DNA of 64,000 nt from Hermatobates lingyangjiaoensis. Lineage: Eukaryota; Arthropoda; Insecta; Hemiptera; Hermatobatidae. The notes beneath the pieces are model-generated. The model saw nothing but the letters and a program-made list of their open reading frames with translations, was not told where the DNA came from and did no database searches. Made by a program: the position numbers and the translations under genes. Of the stretch, positions 21,761 to 34,029 are shown piece after piece; within the stretch, counting starts at the first letter, position 1, and each line of letters starts with the position of its first letter. The stretch spans positions 248,001-312,000 of the forward strand of contig JAPFBL010000234.1 in the NCBI GenBank assembly GCA_026182355.1. Direction: 5' to 3'.

Positions 21761-24330
21761 AAAACCAAGTAATGACTTATCACTTGGTATTAAATAAGAT
21801 GTAAAATTAGAAAATTTAGTTTTTTTTAATTAAAAAAACTACAGAAAACTTAAGGGAGTTTATTACAATTTTTTCAAATGCTCAATTTTTGAAACATGTT
21901 TTTTGACATACTTTGTCTTGTAAAATTAGATTATAATTCTAATTAATTTGTCATTTTCTTTATTTAAAGTGAAGTTTTTTTTGTGACGACTCAGAACAAA
22001 GTTAATTTTTTTTAAATAATTTATTTATTTCGAATTTTTTTACATTTCGTTAAACATTGTAATTTACTCTTACATTAGAACTTAACTTTGGTGATGAAAT
22101 TTTAACATTTTCGGAGGAGGTAGTTAATAAATAAGAATGGGATTTCTTAGTACTTATATATAGAATTATTCAATATTTTCTCAGTTTATCAGTTTTGTAA
22201 GCTGACAGTTTTGACATCCTCTATAATAAAAGTTGGTAATTGTCAATATAAACACTGTCGACTGTCATTAATGATTATTTATTGATTTTTATTTTTATTA
22301 GAAAATATTAAGGTTGTTTGTAATGGCTTTTAACCTCTCCAGGGTCATAATGATTGCGCTTTATGTAGAGTTCTTCCCATGCAGGTTAAATTATTTTTAC
22401 ATGTTTAATTGACTTGCTGATTCCAAAAATGTTTATTTAAAACTGACATTTTAGTTTACTCTATAAATAGATACGAAAATAAAAAAAAAATCAATTAAAA
22501 TTGACTGTATTGATGAATTCATGTATAAATTAAAAATTAAAAAGTAGATTAACTGATTATAAATGTCCAATACTTTTAAACTTTTAAATTGTAGTTGTTT
22601 TTAATCACTGATTAATTAATTATGAATAATATCAGCAAACATACAAGGCTGTTTGTTTAATCATTATAAAGACTAAAATTAACGCATACATATCAACTGT
22701 TGTCTTATTTATGTAATGTCAGTGATTGTACTGATTGTTTTTTTTTGTAAATTTGATTTCTCTAAGTTGTTTGAATTTTTGGAATTTATAAAACAGTTTT
22801 GGACAAATATGTCCCTTGAATGACAAAAGATTAAAAAGGAGTTTTTTTTTATAATTTAACATGTTAATATCTTACTTTAACTGAGGGTAAGATTTTAATG
22901 AACCTTAAAATAGAACAAGTGCTAGATTGATTAATGGTTTGAACCGTTTAATCAATTTCTTGAGTATAATCTAAACCAGAACATTGTGTGCAGTGTTACC
23001 ACTTATACTCTGCTCTGTCTTCATAATATTGTTCTCAATAACCTATCAACAAAACACCATTGTGGTTTATCTTTGGGTTTTGTACATTTATTTTTACAAT
23101 TTAAAATTAAAAATTATTTGTTAATCAATTGAACTCATTAACAGAGGCAAATTAGAAATAATGCTCCTTAATCTCAATTATTCAATATAGTTTATCGACA
23201 TATTCACTTTTAATCAAAAGTAATGTTAATGAACAATAATAATTATTATTATTAAACATATCACTTATGTTTTTTTCGTAACACAGGAACATACACACTT
23301 TACTTTAATGCCAACATTTCATCAAATTTATTTGACATCTTCAAAGATAAAATTGATCCAATACTTCATTTTACAATTTTATTTGTTGTTGAAAAATAAA
23401 TGGTTTTTAAATATTATTGTTCAAATAAATTGTAGAATAAATTCATGTTGCATATTAATTGTTTTTAAATCTTTTGGTCTTAATGATGTCATTTACGAGT
23501 AAATTTGACGAAATGTTAGAATAATTATGAAGTATGTATGTTTCGTTTGTTTATCTCTGTTGTGTTTGTTAAGATCCGAAATATGTTTTTGTTTTTTGTT
23601 TAAAATAAATTATTTTCACAACTGGAAATTGAGACTCTAATTACTAAGTAATTTTAATCGTAACTATGTACGCACTAAGATTTCTCTAACTGGTGATTGA
23701 GTAAGAATAGAAGTATCAGCTAACAGAAGGTTAATTTGAGAAAAAGTGCTGGTTTGATGTTATCAGTGTTTTGAATATATAAAATTTCAACTAAGAATTC
23801 GGTGCTATCAGAGTTCGTCTTCATGAGTGTTTTATTAAATTGTATTTGTCTTTCAATATTTTCATTTTTTAATAGTGTTGACGCTAGTATGTAGTGTCAT
23901 ATCATCGCTACGTTTATTGTAAAGCATTTACGAAAAACTTAGTTGGTTTTGATACTCTGGAATAATTAGTTTTATCTTTGACTAAAAGTAATAATAGTTC
24001 CTGTTTTTTTATATATATAAACATTTAAAACCGTTTTTCGTAAATTGGAGTTGAATAATAGGTATGGCTATACTAGGATTGCAGAGCCGGAATATAAGGA
24101 GTCGAACATTTTCGATGATTAGGAGTCGGATTCGGTGAAAATAAGTCTGATTCCTAAATATTATACTTACATATGTATTATTATATGTATCTATTACATC
24201 ATATATGTACCCATTTTGTTTAATATTATATTTAGTAGATATTCATGCTTTTCCATATATGATAAAAAAGGCATCTGAGCTCTGAGGGATAAATATTTTT
24301 CATTTTATCCATATTATATGATCCATTATA
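21761..24330. other. Gene-free AT-rich stretch
   Basis: No open frame with splice support or family resemblance and no repeat with a second copy in the window. The plus-strand frame at 23308-23502 looks like random AT-rich sequence. Confidence 0.5.
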
Positions 24331-24334
24331 TATT

Positions 24335-24380
<46 letters not shown>

Positions 24381-24600
24381 CAATCAAATGATTAAACCAC
24401 AATAAGAATGGGAAAACAAGACTAAGATCTTTCAACCGTAACAAGCGGTCTTCGTCAGAGTCAAAAACCCAACTGAACAGAGTTGGGTTTTTGACTCTGA
24501 CGAAGACCGCTTGTTACGGTTGAAAGATCTTAGTCTTGTTTTCCCATTCTTATTGTGGTTTAATCATTTGATTGTTGTTTCACGTGTTTATGTGAAATAT
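24381..24600. repeat. Palindromic repeat, family C, both arms intact
   Basis: Inverted arms meet at 24476-24484. The plus-strand arm holds stem I GACT (24493-24496), CTGACGA (24497-24503), hairpin GACCG/CGGTT (24505-24509 with 24517-24521), GAAA (24522-24525), GATC, TT and stem I partner AGTC (24532-24535). Farther out TGGG and CCCA can pair as well. The left arm repeats this on the other strand. A TA tract lies on the left and a TA-rich run on the right. Confidence 0.85.
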
Positions 24601-24611
24601 TTTTATATATA

Positions 24612-25062
24612 TCAATGTTCAAAACCGCAATAAGAAATGGGGAACAAAAATACTAAGATCTTTCAACCGTAACAAGCGGTCTTCGTCAGAGTAAAAACCC
24701 AACTAAAACACAAAATGTAGAAACATTATGGCAAGGAATCGAGAGGAGTGGGAGGGAAGAGTGGTAATATAAAAAGTCTAAAGTGCGGGAAAGGACAATA
24801 GACCAGGGAGAGATGTTTAGGTAAACAAAGCAGTACAGTAAGATAAGAATAAAAAACTATCCGCTAGCTGTCAACCCTCTCAGATGGGGTTATTGTCTTC
24901 ATCAAGACTCAGTCAAGTTTGAAAAGCCCGTTACTAATGTTTGTAATATTAGATTTATTAAATTGAATCAGAGATGATTCGATAATATTTCTTAACAACA
25001 CCGCTTTTTCATCTGTAATAAATTTAGGTCCGGTCCAATCAATTTGATGATTTCTTGCATAT
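24612..25062 (-). repeat. Family C long single unit, inverse copy
   Basis: Reverse match to 13565-14053 over most of its length, including CTATCCGCTAGCTGTCAA and GGAGGGAAGAGTGGTA. In its core, stem I changes to TACT and AGTA, so pairing is kept. Confidence 0.7.
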
Positions 25063-25068
25063 TAATAA

Positions 25069-25745
25069 CTAGCTCATCTATCTGGCGTTGCCCGGGCGGT
25101 AGATTGTGCCCCGGCGTTTTGATTATGGCGGTACATTCCATAAAAGGACCCTAATTAAAATCAAAATACCGTAGTTAGTTCCCCCGAAAAAGTTGTATAA
25201 GGTCCATATTTCTTTGTACCTAAATGTCTCCAGTTTTATTTTTATAGCGGACAAACAGAGAAAACATTGTATTTTATATGTACAAATTGGTTATGGGAGG
25301 TAGATTTCAAAAATGGATTCCTAAAAATAGGAATTTTTTTATTTTTCTTATACATAGGGTGTAATATACCCAGCATCGCCATTGTGGATACATCATCTGC
25401 GGCTGTTATGTAATAACTAGTAATTTCATATATATGGAATAGCCTAGATATATGTAATAAGCTATTTAAGAATGCTAAGATTTTGTAGTTTGAGTAAGGT
25501 TCTTGAAAATACTCAGAGCCAGACTGGTATTGAAAAAAGGCCACAGGAGTCAAAGTCTGACGTCTATCATCCAACTCTGCAACCCTGGATTGTATCTATA
25601 CCCGACCATTCTGCATTTTTTATTGTTTATGCGTAAGATGTAAGCTTCTAAATAACCACCGAAATTATTAATAAACTGAATGTTCCATGCCGTACATTCA
25701 TACTTTATGTGAATAAGTCTAGTAGTTATCTTCAATATGATTTTC
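25069..25745 (-). mobile_element. Helitron-like copy, 3' end preserved
   Basis: On the minus strand the unit ends with the GC-rich stretch CCGCCCGGGCAACGCC, then GATGAGCTAG followed by T. A hairpin-forming GC stretch shortly before terminal CTAG with a T-side target is the Helitron 3' signature. The interior has minus-strand frames of 61 and 110 codons with no recognisable domain. The 5' boundary is uncertain. An RTE-type tail is the alternative. Confidence 0.45.
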
Positions 25746-25759
25746 AGTAGTACCTCGAC

Positions 25760-27140
25760 TGTAGATAAACAAACGATAATGGTCAGGCAAATCTAAACCA
25801 TTTTTTTTTAAAAATACAATTCATAAATAAACTTGCAGAATTTAATCTACTGGGCTACTCTCTTAGAAATGTTGAGATTCAGTAAGGCAACAGGACTTGT
25901 AGTTTTGCTGACGATGACTATAGCAATATTACATGCCCACTCTCCGTTTATCAAAAATCATTGTTATCACAAGTCTTTTTTTATTGCTATCATATTTTCA
26001 TTTTAACTATTTCTGTACCAGAATCAAAAAAGTAAGTTACAGTAGCAACCAAATACAGAATATAATCACTGGGTGACTACCCATATCTACTATTTTTTGA
26101 AATGCCAAATCCGTTGTTTTTAAAAAAAAATTGTAATTGAAGTAACAAATAAAAAAAATATCATACCGACAGCCAATCAGTCAAACCCAATTTACTTCGC
26201 TTATGTTTGATTTTGTTTTTTTTTATAGTTATTTTTTGTTTATTATTATTATTGTTGTCTTCATAAATCAATTAAATATCGTGTTTTCGTGAGTATTGAA
26301 TTTCTAAACTCATAAACTGACTTACCTGAAGCTTTAATGAAAGCCGGTTTCTAGATGCAAGCTAAGTTTCAAAGTCAAGGTACTACTGAAAGTCTATCGT
26401 TATATTGTGGTTTTAGTTGTAAATGACTCTCTTCTTATGACGAATATTAAGACAGTTTGTGGCTAGTCTTCCACTAAAATTGATATTCCAATTATTACAG
26501 AACTATGGTTTAGTTCACAGAATTATTGTAATTAATTATTACAATTTACTACAAAATAAGTCTGAAGACTTTAAATTCATTTTTATTTTGGAAACTATTA
26601 AGCTTATTGCAAATAATTTATTATATTACATGAAATAATAAATGTTTGAACTAGTCCAATCGAATTTTATAATAATTGAAGATTATATCTTTATAATAAA
26701 AAAATATTTAAATAAATTATTATATTTTTCCGTTTTAAAAATGATATTAATTGTTTTAACTAATTTAACTAATATAGGAATTATATATATATATTTGTAA
26801 ATCATAATTTCGGTGCCTCCAATTATGCAATGTTGTGCTAAATCCCAATACTGAGACAATATAATATACTCCTTCTAGCTTTTCATGTTTAAATGAATTA
26901 TAATATTTATATTTAAATACAAAGATTTGTGCAATGTAAATTATTTTAAATAACTATGTATTGAATATAATTGTTGATATGTATATACTTGATTTAGATG
27001 ATGATGTAATGTGGGATCTACCTGTGTGTTTTTGATGTAGTCAATTATATGCGTGCGGTGAAAAGTTTAACGGGTTTTATAATGCTTGTATTATACCTAG
27101 TCAGTTTTCTAAACTTCTGATTCTCAATGACAATTTTACT
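25760..27140. other. Gene-free AT-rich stretch
   Basis: No exon, transposase or inverted repeat was recognised. Short TA runs only. Confidence 0.45.
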
Positions 27141-27150
27141 CAGATTGTAA

Positions 27151-27185
<35 letters not shown>

Positions 27186-27221
27186 TTTTTCTTTGGAAAT
27201 ACGATTCGAAACGGACAAATA

Positions 27222-27416
27222 TAGTTCAATGTAGAAAAAGAAACATAGAGAAATTAAAAGCACACACTTACAGTCTCTAATTTTTGGTTTGAACCGTCTT
27301 CAAGAGAGATAAGACAGGGAAACCAAATTGTCTCCTGAAGACGGTTCAAAACGAAAATTAGAGACTGTAAGTGTGTGCTTTTAATTTCTCTATGTTTCTT
27401 TTTCTACATTGAACTA
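27222..27416. repeat. Palindromic repeat, family A, compact copy
   Basis: Two almost perfect arms (ACATAGAGAAATTAAAAGCA and complement) meet near 27325. The right arm has CTGAAGA, then CGGTTCAAAAC, then GAAA, the best-preserved core of this family. TA tracts lie on both sides (27151-27184 and 27414-27432). Confidence 0.8.
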
Positions 27417-27524
27417 TATATATATATATATATGATTCGTCGAGATGGTGAACAATAAGAGCTCCTATTGGTCACCATTTCGATGAATCATATTCCTTTC
27501 CCCGGACAACTCATAGCAAACTAC

Positions 27525-27559
<35 letters not shown>

Positions 27560-27586
<27 letters not shown>
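27560..27586. repeat. (TG)n microsatellite
   Basis: About 13 TG units, the only clear non-TA dinucleotide run in the window. It adjoins a TA run. Confidence 0.9.
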
Positions 27587-27587
<1 letters not shown>

Positions 27588-27609
27588 TGTATTAAAATCA
27601 ATTGACTTA

Positions 27610-27708
27610 TTTGCACGTACCTTTTTCTTATTGAGCTTTTCAAATCTCCTAGCTAATTTTCTTTCTTCAAGGTTGAGTTCATGTACAATATGAGAAAGGT
27701 TTTCTTTC
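27610..27708 (-). other. Exon-like coiled-coil frame, unassigned
   Basis: The minus strand reads EKENLSHIVHELNLEERKLA then RRFEKLNKKK and ends at AAAAAG|GTACGTGC, a strong splice donor. Composition is like a real coiled-coil exon and unlike nearby AT-rich noise. The upstream edge is cut off by the SINE that begins at 27712, so any acceptor is lost. No partner exon was identified. It could be a relic exon or transposon coding sequence. Confidence 0.3.
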
Positions 27709-27711
27709 TCA

Positions 27712-28030
27712 GTGGCTAACGTACTCGCCTCTGAACTAATAGGACCGGGGTTCGATCCCCACATGGTCCTGGATTTACTCATGCGGGAGGTGAATAAATC
27801 TGAGCACGTCGTGCCTCGAAGAAGGACGTTAAACCGTCGGTCCTGAGTCTGTACGATGTCAGGTACTCGTTAAAGATCCCTACTCTAAATACACTTGAGT
27901 TAGCCAAAATTTAGGACTTCCACCGTAGAATCAATCTTCATTGTGTGGTATCACAGAGGGTATTGTGTGGTATCACAATGCTCAGCCTACGTGTGTTCCC
28001 TTGTGGGACTACCTAACATAATCTAATTAA
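27712..28030 (+). mobile_element. tRNA-derived SINE
   Basis: Head with AGTGGCTAACGTACTCGCC and B box GGTTCGATCCCC, then body GAATAAATCTGAGCACGTCG and tail GTGTTCCCTTGTGGGACTAC. The head lacks its first bases. TGTGGTATCACA is duplicated in the tail. Confidence 0.8.
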
Positions 28031-28074
28031 AAGTAAACTTTATTTTCAATAATTTTTTTTTATTTAAATAAAAT

Positions 28075-28170
28075 CTTTAATATAATTTCCATCATTTGCA
28101 ATGAAAGTGTTAATGCGCTTGACAACATCTGCATGAACTCCATGCAATGTCTGCTTTGCCATGGAAAATT
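28075..28170 (-). pseudogene. Possible Tc1/mariner transposase C-terminal scrap
   Basis: The minus strand reads HGVHADVVKRINTFIANDGN then YIKDFI and stop, like the end of a Tc1/mariner transposase (a helix followed by N-D-G-x-Y/H). Too short for a firm call. Confidence 0.3.
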
Positions 28171-28179
28171 TACTTTTAT

Positions 28180-28990
28180 AAGATTAATTTTTCAGTAAAT
28201 ATTACTGACAACCTCTGTAAAGCTGATGGTGATACAATTTTTTTTATTACAGTAATAAATCTATATTTGTTGTTGATAGATTATTTCTTTAAGTAAATGG
28301 AGTAGGACGCTGTTTTCCCCGTGGCTATCACACATCGCAGGTAGATCATACTCATTACCGTCATCTTTATTTCTTCATGTTTTATGTAAAAGGTAGAATT
28401 TTTATTTGTAAATTATGAAATAGTCATTTGAACCTGATCATATAAAATATATAATTTATTTATAAATAAATATATTTAGTAATATATGGTGCAAAAAGAA
28501 ATTTAAAATTTATCACAGTGGAAGAGCAGCATAACATATAAGTTGGTGTTACCATAAAAAAATATAATTCACGAGAGTTGTGATATTTACATCCGAAATT
28601 CTTGGAATTAATAATTTAACCTGTTTTTTTTTAAATTTGGTGCCACTGTTTAACTATTTAACACATATTTTTTTTTAATCTTTCCAGTATAACATTTAAG
28701 TGTATATCCCCACTATTGTGCTTTTATATCTGATACTTGGGCTTTAAATATGTGTACTTCTTCATTCAAGGAGTCATCCTTTTTTTATAAAAAAAATATA
28801 TATATATAAATAAATGTACTGGTAATTAATTAACATTCCTGAATATGTATTGTGAGCTCATATGTAATAATCAAATATGTGGCTGTGTTAACCGCTTAAA
28901 ATTAATATTTTCCCAATATTTATATTGTTTTCTTACTCTGATATTCTTTTATATATATTATTGACTTTTAAGTAAATACATGTTGATACA
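28180..28990. other. Gene-free AT-rich stretch
   Basis: Nothing recognised beyond homopolymer and TA runs. Confidence 0.45.
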
Positions 28991-29009
28991 GATCTTTTAT
29001 TTTTGTTAT

Positions 29010-29213
29010 TTATGAAGGTGTTTGGAAAGTGACCATTTTTTTTCTATCCGCATGAGAACAAGTGTGTGTTGTGGTAGCATGTTTGCTGTAGTGAAAAACC
29101 ATTTTCTTTTTAAAGTCAGCGGGTTTTAATTTCGCCCTACTAGTTCTTAATGGAGGCCTGCTACGAGAGAGTTGACTATGGAATCGTCCTTTCGTTTCCT
29201 CTAATTCCCGCAT
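29010..29213 (-). other. Exon-like basic frame, unassigned
   Basis: The minus strand reads RELEETKGRFHSQLSRSRPP then LRTSRAKLKPADFKKK and ends in a stop 10 bases before an AATAAA. Possible acceptors precede it (CTCTCTCGTAGCAG within the frame). Codon variety and a basic, non-repetitive composition suggest former or present coding sequence. No family was recognised and no upstream exon found up to 37 kb. It may be the last exon of a small gene or a retrocopy tail. Confidence 0.3.
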
Positions 29214-29229
29214 TGTAGATTAAATTTTT

Positions 29230-31000
29230 CTGACATCCTAACAGGCTAGTCCATTTTTCTAAAATACAATTTAAAAAGGGTTGTTCATTTTTTTTAATAA
29301 AATTTATTTTGAGAGAGCTTTATTCAAATTAAAAAGTTCTTTTTAAAAAAAAATAAAATTTAAAAAAATAGTCAATTTTTTTAAAAAAATTTTATTTTGA
29401 GGTAACTGGTATTTTGGGTGTCAACTTGGTAGTTGGTTAGAAAACTAACTTCAAACTGTTGGCTAGAAAGGAACCTTATAAATGACAGATCAAAGTTCAA
29501 TCAAATGGAGACTTCAAAGCGGTTGCTGTAAAATCCAGCTCTATTCCAAGTCAGTGTAAATCCCAAGCTACTATTTTCAGCATACAACTATTCCAGAACT
29601 GACAAGGTATCTTTCGCAACACGGAGTGTCGATTTTTAATTTACAGTGAGCCCAGGAATTTTCAGCTCATTTTTAGAAGTTATCAACTTAAGAGCCCATT
29701 ACTCCAGTTGTTCTTCTGGCTTTTCCAGGTATTATACAGTATTTTTGGGCAAATTCATTTGCCTGTTATAGTAAACCATAGCATACTAGGTGCACAGTCT
29801 GTTATTAATGAAACTTTGCCTTGGAGGTCAATATCCATTTATTTAAATGTAATATCAAATTATTTAAAAATATCAAGACCGGTACACGTCCGTTACAACG
29901 TTATTAGTTTTATTAGAAATAACCAACAGGCACAGTTCTACCCATCTCCTCTCTGGGCATGAATTTTGTGAGATTCGATCTAGCCCTGGATAGAGTAAAC
30001 TCTTTGAGCAAACTCATTTGAGTTTACCGAGGTCCAAGAGACAAGACCCTGAGAGCCTTCTTTTAGCCTAATTACGCTTTTATCGTAGTCACTTGGCAGA
30101 CAGATAGGAATATGAGAATCAGGAGGTCTACCTCTCCAAAAGGAGGAGGGCTCCCTGAACCCTTAAAAGAGTCACTAGTTTTATAACTGTAATTTAATTA
30201 TATTTCCACACTTATTCTGAGCAAATACGGCTAATTCTGCATAAAAGATTTTTGATCATATTTCGACTTATAAGCAATTCATTTATACGCTTTAAAATCG
30301 TCTTTCTTTAAATCAGTAAACAATATAGGACTACATTCATAAAACACTTTGTTTTTTACAAATTCTTCTTCTGAAAGAAGTTTTCCGTGGAGAGCAGTGA
30401 ATGCTCTGGGTAACTTGAAAACCGCCAGGAGAATGTTATTTTTTTGAAACCTAAAACAGGTCAAAATACTGCTTTGAAAACAAAAATTCTCTTTTTTTTC
30501 TTTTGTAAAAAATACGTTTTCCTTTCTTCATCTGTTGACCTACAAAGATTAGAAAGTAGAGTTTCAAAATGTCTTTTTACATTTTATGTTTATGAAATCA
30601 CTTTTTCATTACAAATTACACAAATAACTATTTCATTTCATTCAGTCACACCATTCAGGTTGATATGGCCTAGAATTTGTATCGGTTGTTTTTAATTTTC
30701 TAACGGCCGAATATAGGACCGATACAATTACCATGGAAGTCTCTTAACAACGTAACGGAATACAACCTTACAAAAGTCCATTTTATCTGAAGAAATTGTT
30801 TTAAATATGGTTATTTCCTTTGGTTTATCGATTTCTTTTTCAACAAATAAAATTTAAGTAAAATTAGACACTTCATTAGATATATGTAAACATTTTTACT
30901 TTATTTCAAAATACTACTAACGAATTTGTCATTTGCGTAACTTTATAACTGTAATTATCAAACTCAAGGTTATAGACAGCTTTTCAATAGCTTTTGAGTT
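29230..31000. other. Unassigned stretch with one possible transposase scrap
   Basis: The minus strand at 30464-30282 reads AFTALHGKLLSEEEFVKNKV then FYECSPILF, which resembles the G-K-P-F-S-x-G-E-F-x-K block of ZBED5/GTF2IRD2-like hAT transposases. The similarity is weak. The rest shows nothing I recognise. Confidence 0.3.
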
Positions 31001-31009
31001 CAATATAGC

Positions 31010-31970
31010 GCTTCGCTTGAAAAAAAACTCCAAATTGGTGATTTAACGTAACCGAAATTCAACACAGCCATTTCCGTTGGGTGATTTCTTTATATTCAAA
31101 ATATAAAAATCTCGTATAATATACGAGAAGACCACTGTGTTCGAAACTCGTTTATGCTATTAATGTATATATTTGGGGAGCAGGCCTTCATTTATTCAAG
31201 TTCTAGTAAAACTAATGCCTAATTCTAGTTTTACACCTTTTCTGATTAATTTTTCCAATCTTCTCATACATGACTTCCATAGGTTTGGAACTAAATACAA
31301 TAGGTTTGCATCCCAGATGCAAACGACGGATGGAAAATAACCAAGACCCTGGGGAAACCCCACCATGCCCCTACTTTTCGATAACCTCCCTTATTATGAT
31401 TATGTGCTATGTTGACTTGGTGTAGTATCTTTTAATTATTGTTTACTTTTAGATTTCTTAATATTTTTACGTTACGTAGAGTTCTTAATGAAACTCTATA
31501 TATATAATATCCTTGAAAATGGTCGATGATAACTGAAACATGTCGGATTACAAAAATAAAAATTTTGGTGAACTTATGTATTTAGTTCCAAACTTATGGA
31601 AGTCATGTATGAGAAGATTGGCAAAATTAATCAGAAAAGGTGTAAAACTAGAACAGAACTATTAAATTTGTATATGTGGAGACTATTTCATTAGCTTTGT
31701 ACTCTACAATTAGTAAATACCACATAATAATTGATTGCACTATCTTAGAAGAAAATAATAATTTTTGACACATAAAAAATCTGTTGTGTATACTACACAT
31801 CAAGTCTATGTGTATGTGAAAAAAAAACTCCAAATCGGTGATTTAACGTAACCGAAATTCAACACACCCATTTCCATTGGATGCTTATTCAATATTTAAA
31901 ACAAATAATAATTTTTTGACACATGAAAAATCTGTGGTGAATATTGCATCAAGTCTGTCGTTTGTTATCT
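31010..31970. repeat. Composite PLE-like block with direct and inverted repeats
   Basis: AACTCCAAAT(T/C)GGTGATTTAACG-type sequence occurs at 31024-31085 and again directly at 31823-31880. Between them, 31217-31296 and 31582-31653 are inverted copies (CATACATGACTTCCATA and complement). The minus strand of the first encodes YEKIGKINQKRCK, similar in type to the PLE N-terminal peptide at 36.4 kb. ATAATTTTTGACACAT also repeats directly near 31750 and 31908. A degraded family D core lies near 31125. Confidence 0.5.
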
Positions 31971-31999
31971 CTGCGCAGACATCAGAAGACTTTAAGAAA

Positions 32000-33740
32000 T
32001 ATCACAAAATCTTGAATAAATTTCATTAATGGATTATTTCAACAAAAACAACAGCTTTAAAAATCCAATTTATTTACACAACAAAACATAAAAATATTTT
32101 TTTTTTAGCTAAAAATACACAAAATGTGCTTCACACTAAAGATGCACACATAAATACTAAAAGTATAAAATATTATAATTATTTGGTATCGATAAAAGAC
32201 TAGATTCATTACGGAAGAATAATCTCGATAACAGTTAATCGAATAAAATACGGTAAATTAAAAACAGATTTCGTTTTCTCAGATAGATGGGAGAATGTTA
32301 CATTTGTCAGACTAGAAGTTCAGCATGGGGGTACAAATGCTATAAAATCATTAAATATATCATTGAAATCTTCCTATAAGAGGACTGAAAACTTTATTCT
32401 GGTATTTAAAGGATAATCTATATAAAACAGAGAAAAGGATATTATGTATCTTCAATTCTGTGAACAGAATTTTTAGCGTTTCAAAAAAAAATTGGACAGT
32501 GAATACATTAAGAGATATATTGAAAAAGGTAGGCTGGTATAATTCTCTAACGAGATTAAAAGAAATTCATTACAAATACTTAGTGTTTTCCTATCGGTTA
32601 TACCTAAAATTAAAATCATAACAAAAGCGTATTAGTTAAAAAATAATAATAATAATAATAAAAAAGAAAACATAGAAACTTTGGAGAAAAATATTAATGA
32701 ACACCTAAAGAGTACGTTGAAAAGTGTAATCTAGCAGAAACAAATAATATATTTCTCACTTTTGCAAAAGACTTGACCACAATCATATTTGACCTAATAG
32801 CACATCATACATTTTAATTATTTCGAAAAATATTAGCATTAAGGGTTATGCCTCAATTCTTTTATAAATATGAATAAACAGATACCTAATTGTTCCAAAT
32901 TTCCTTATCTGTTCTTATAAACTTCCCAAAATCCGTCTGACCATTCATTTAATTAAATTAAATTCAAATAACTTTGCTACTTTCAAATTAAGTTCTTCAA
33001 AACCTTTTAAATAATATGTGTTTTATTATTTATATTTTATATATAACCTGACGATTAAAATAATTCAAAAAGAAACCGTCGTAACTCAATTTTAACTTAT
33101 ATTTTATCATTTAAATGAAAGCTATATTTAACGCATTTGCATTTTGCATTTATAAGATTATTTCAAAAAAAAAAAACGAACAAAAAAATGTTATTATACT
33201 TGTAAGTTATAATTCTTTAGTCAATATTGTCATTTTATTTTAATGACCTCAAAGTAAATATTTTTTTTTATGGATATACAGAAAATAGTCTCTCCTACCT
33301 ATGAAAATAAGGTACAAATTTATACAGTAGTTAGAATGAATAACTACTGTTTCAAAAAATGTATTCATTGTTCAATTAATTGGTCACAAAAAATTGTTAT
33401 TTGAACCATATTTATACAATAAGAGGAATTATATAATTGTGTTCTTAATTTATTTGGAACAAAACAAATATATATATATATATATACAAGAATTGTATGT
33501 GTACTATTGAAGGATATACTGTTTCTTAACTTTAGGATAATATTTGAGAAACAATGAAAGGGAATTATTCGATTCCTGTTGAAATACATAATAAATACCA
33601 CATAGTCACCACTTTTTTTTAAAAAAAAAAAGAAAGATCAACTCCTAGAAGTAAAGCTATTTGCGTAAATAATAATAAAAAATAATATAACAGAAAATAA
33701 TTAAATTCAATTATAAGATGATAGTGCTGCTCATCTAAAA
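32000..33740. other. Intergenic sequence with one internal duplication
   Basis: About 140 bases at 32881-33020 recur directly at 34785-34925 (shared TATCTGTTCTTATAAACTT and TTCAAATAACTT). A second similar patch pairs 33500-33560 with 34397-34450, in changed order. No gene or transposon ends were recognised. Confidence 0.45.
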
Positions 33741-33761
33741 TTTATTGTCTATAAAATTGGA

Positions 33762-34027
33762 AAGACCATCCAAACTGGACACAATACGAATTCAAAATCG
33801 AAGAAGAGTAACATACAGAGTAAAGAAACACCCTTACAAACTCAAATTTTCGAGCAATCCGATTTTTATGGAGAAAAGAGAGAGGGAGATCAAACTTGGC
33901 TTTGTGCCTAAAATGTGGTTGGTCTCCTTCTCTCTTTTCTCTTAAAGACGGATTGCCCGAAAATTTGAGTTTATGAGTGTGTTTCGTTACAATATGTGTT
34001 TCTCTTCTTCGATTTTGAACTCAACTA
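33762..34027. repeat. Palindromic repeat, family B, long copy
   Basis: Inverted arms share CTCAAATTTTCG and TCCAAACTGGACACAAT-type ends with the other B copies. The right arm core reads TTAAAGACGGATTGCCCGAA then AATTTGAG, where CTGAAGA has decayed to TTAAAGA. Confidence 0.7.
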
Positions 34028-34029
34028 AA

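Noticed and set aside
25242..25735. Two overlapping minus-strand frames (110 and 61 codons) as a host gene
   Set aside because: They overlap in different frames, lie inside a unit with a Helitron-like 3' end and show no domain or splice sites.
27712..27790. tRNA gene suggested by A-box and B-box strings
   Set aside because: The sequence belongs to a multi-copy SINE with body and tail, and no tRNA cloverleaf with an anticodon arm is preserved.
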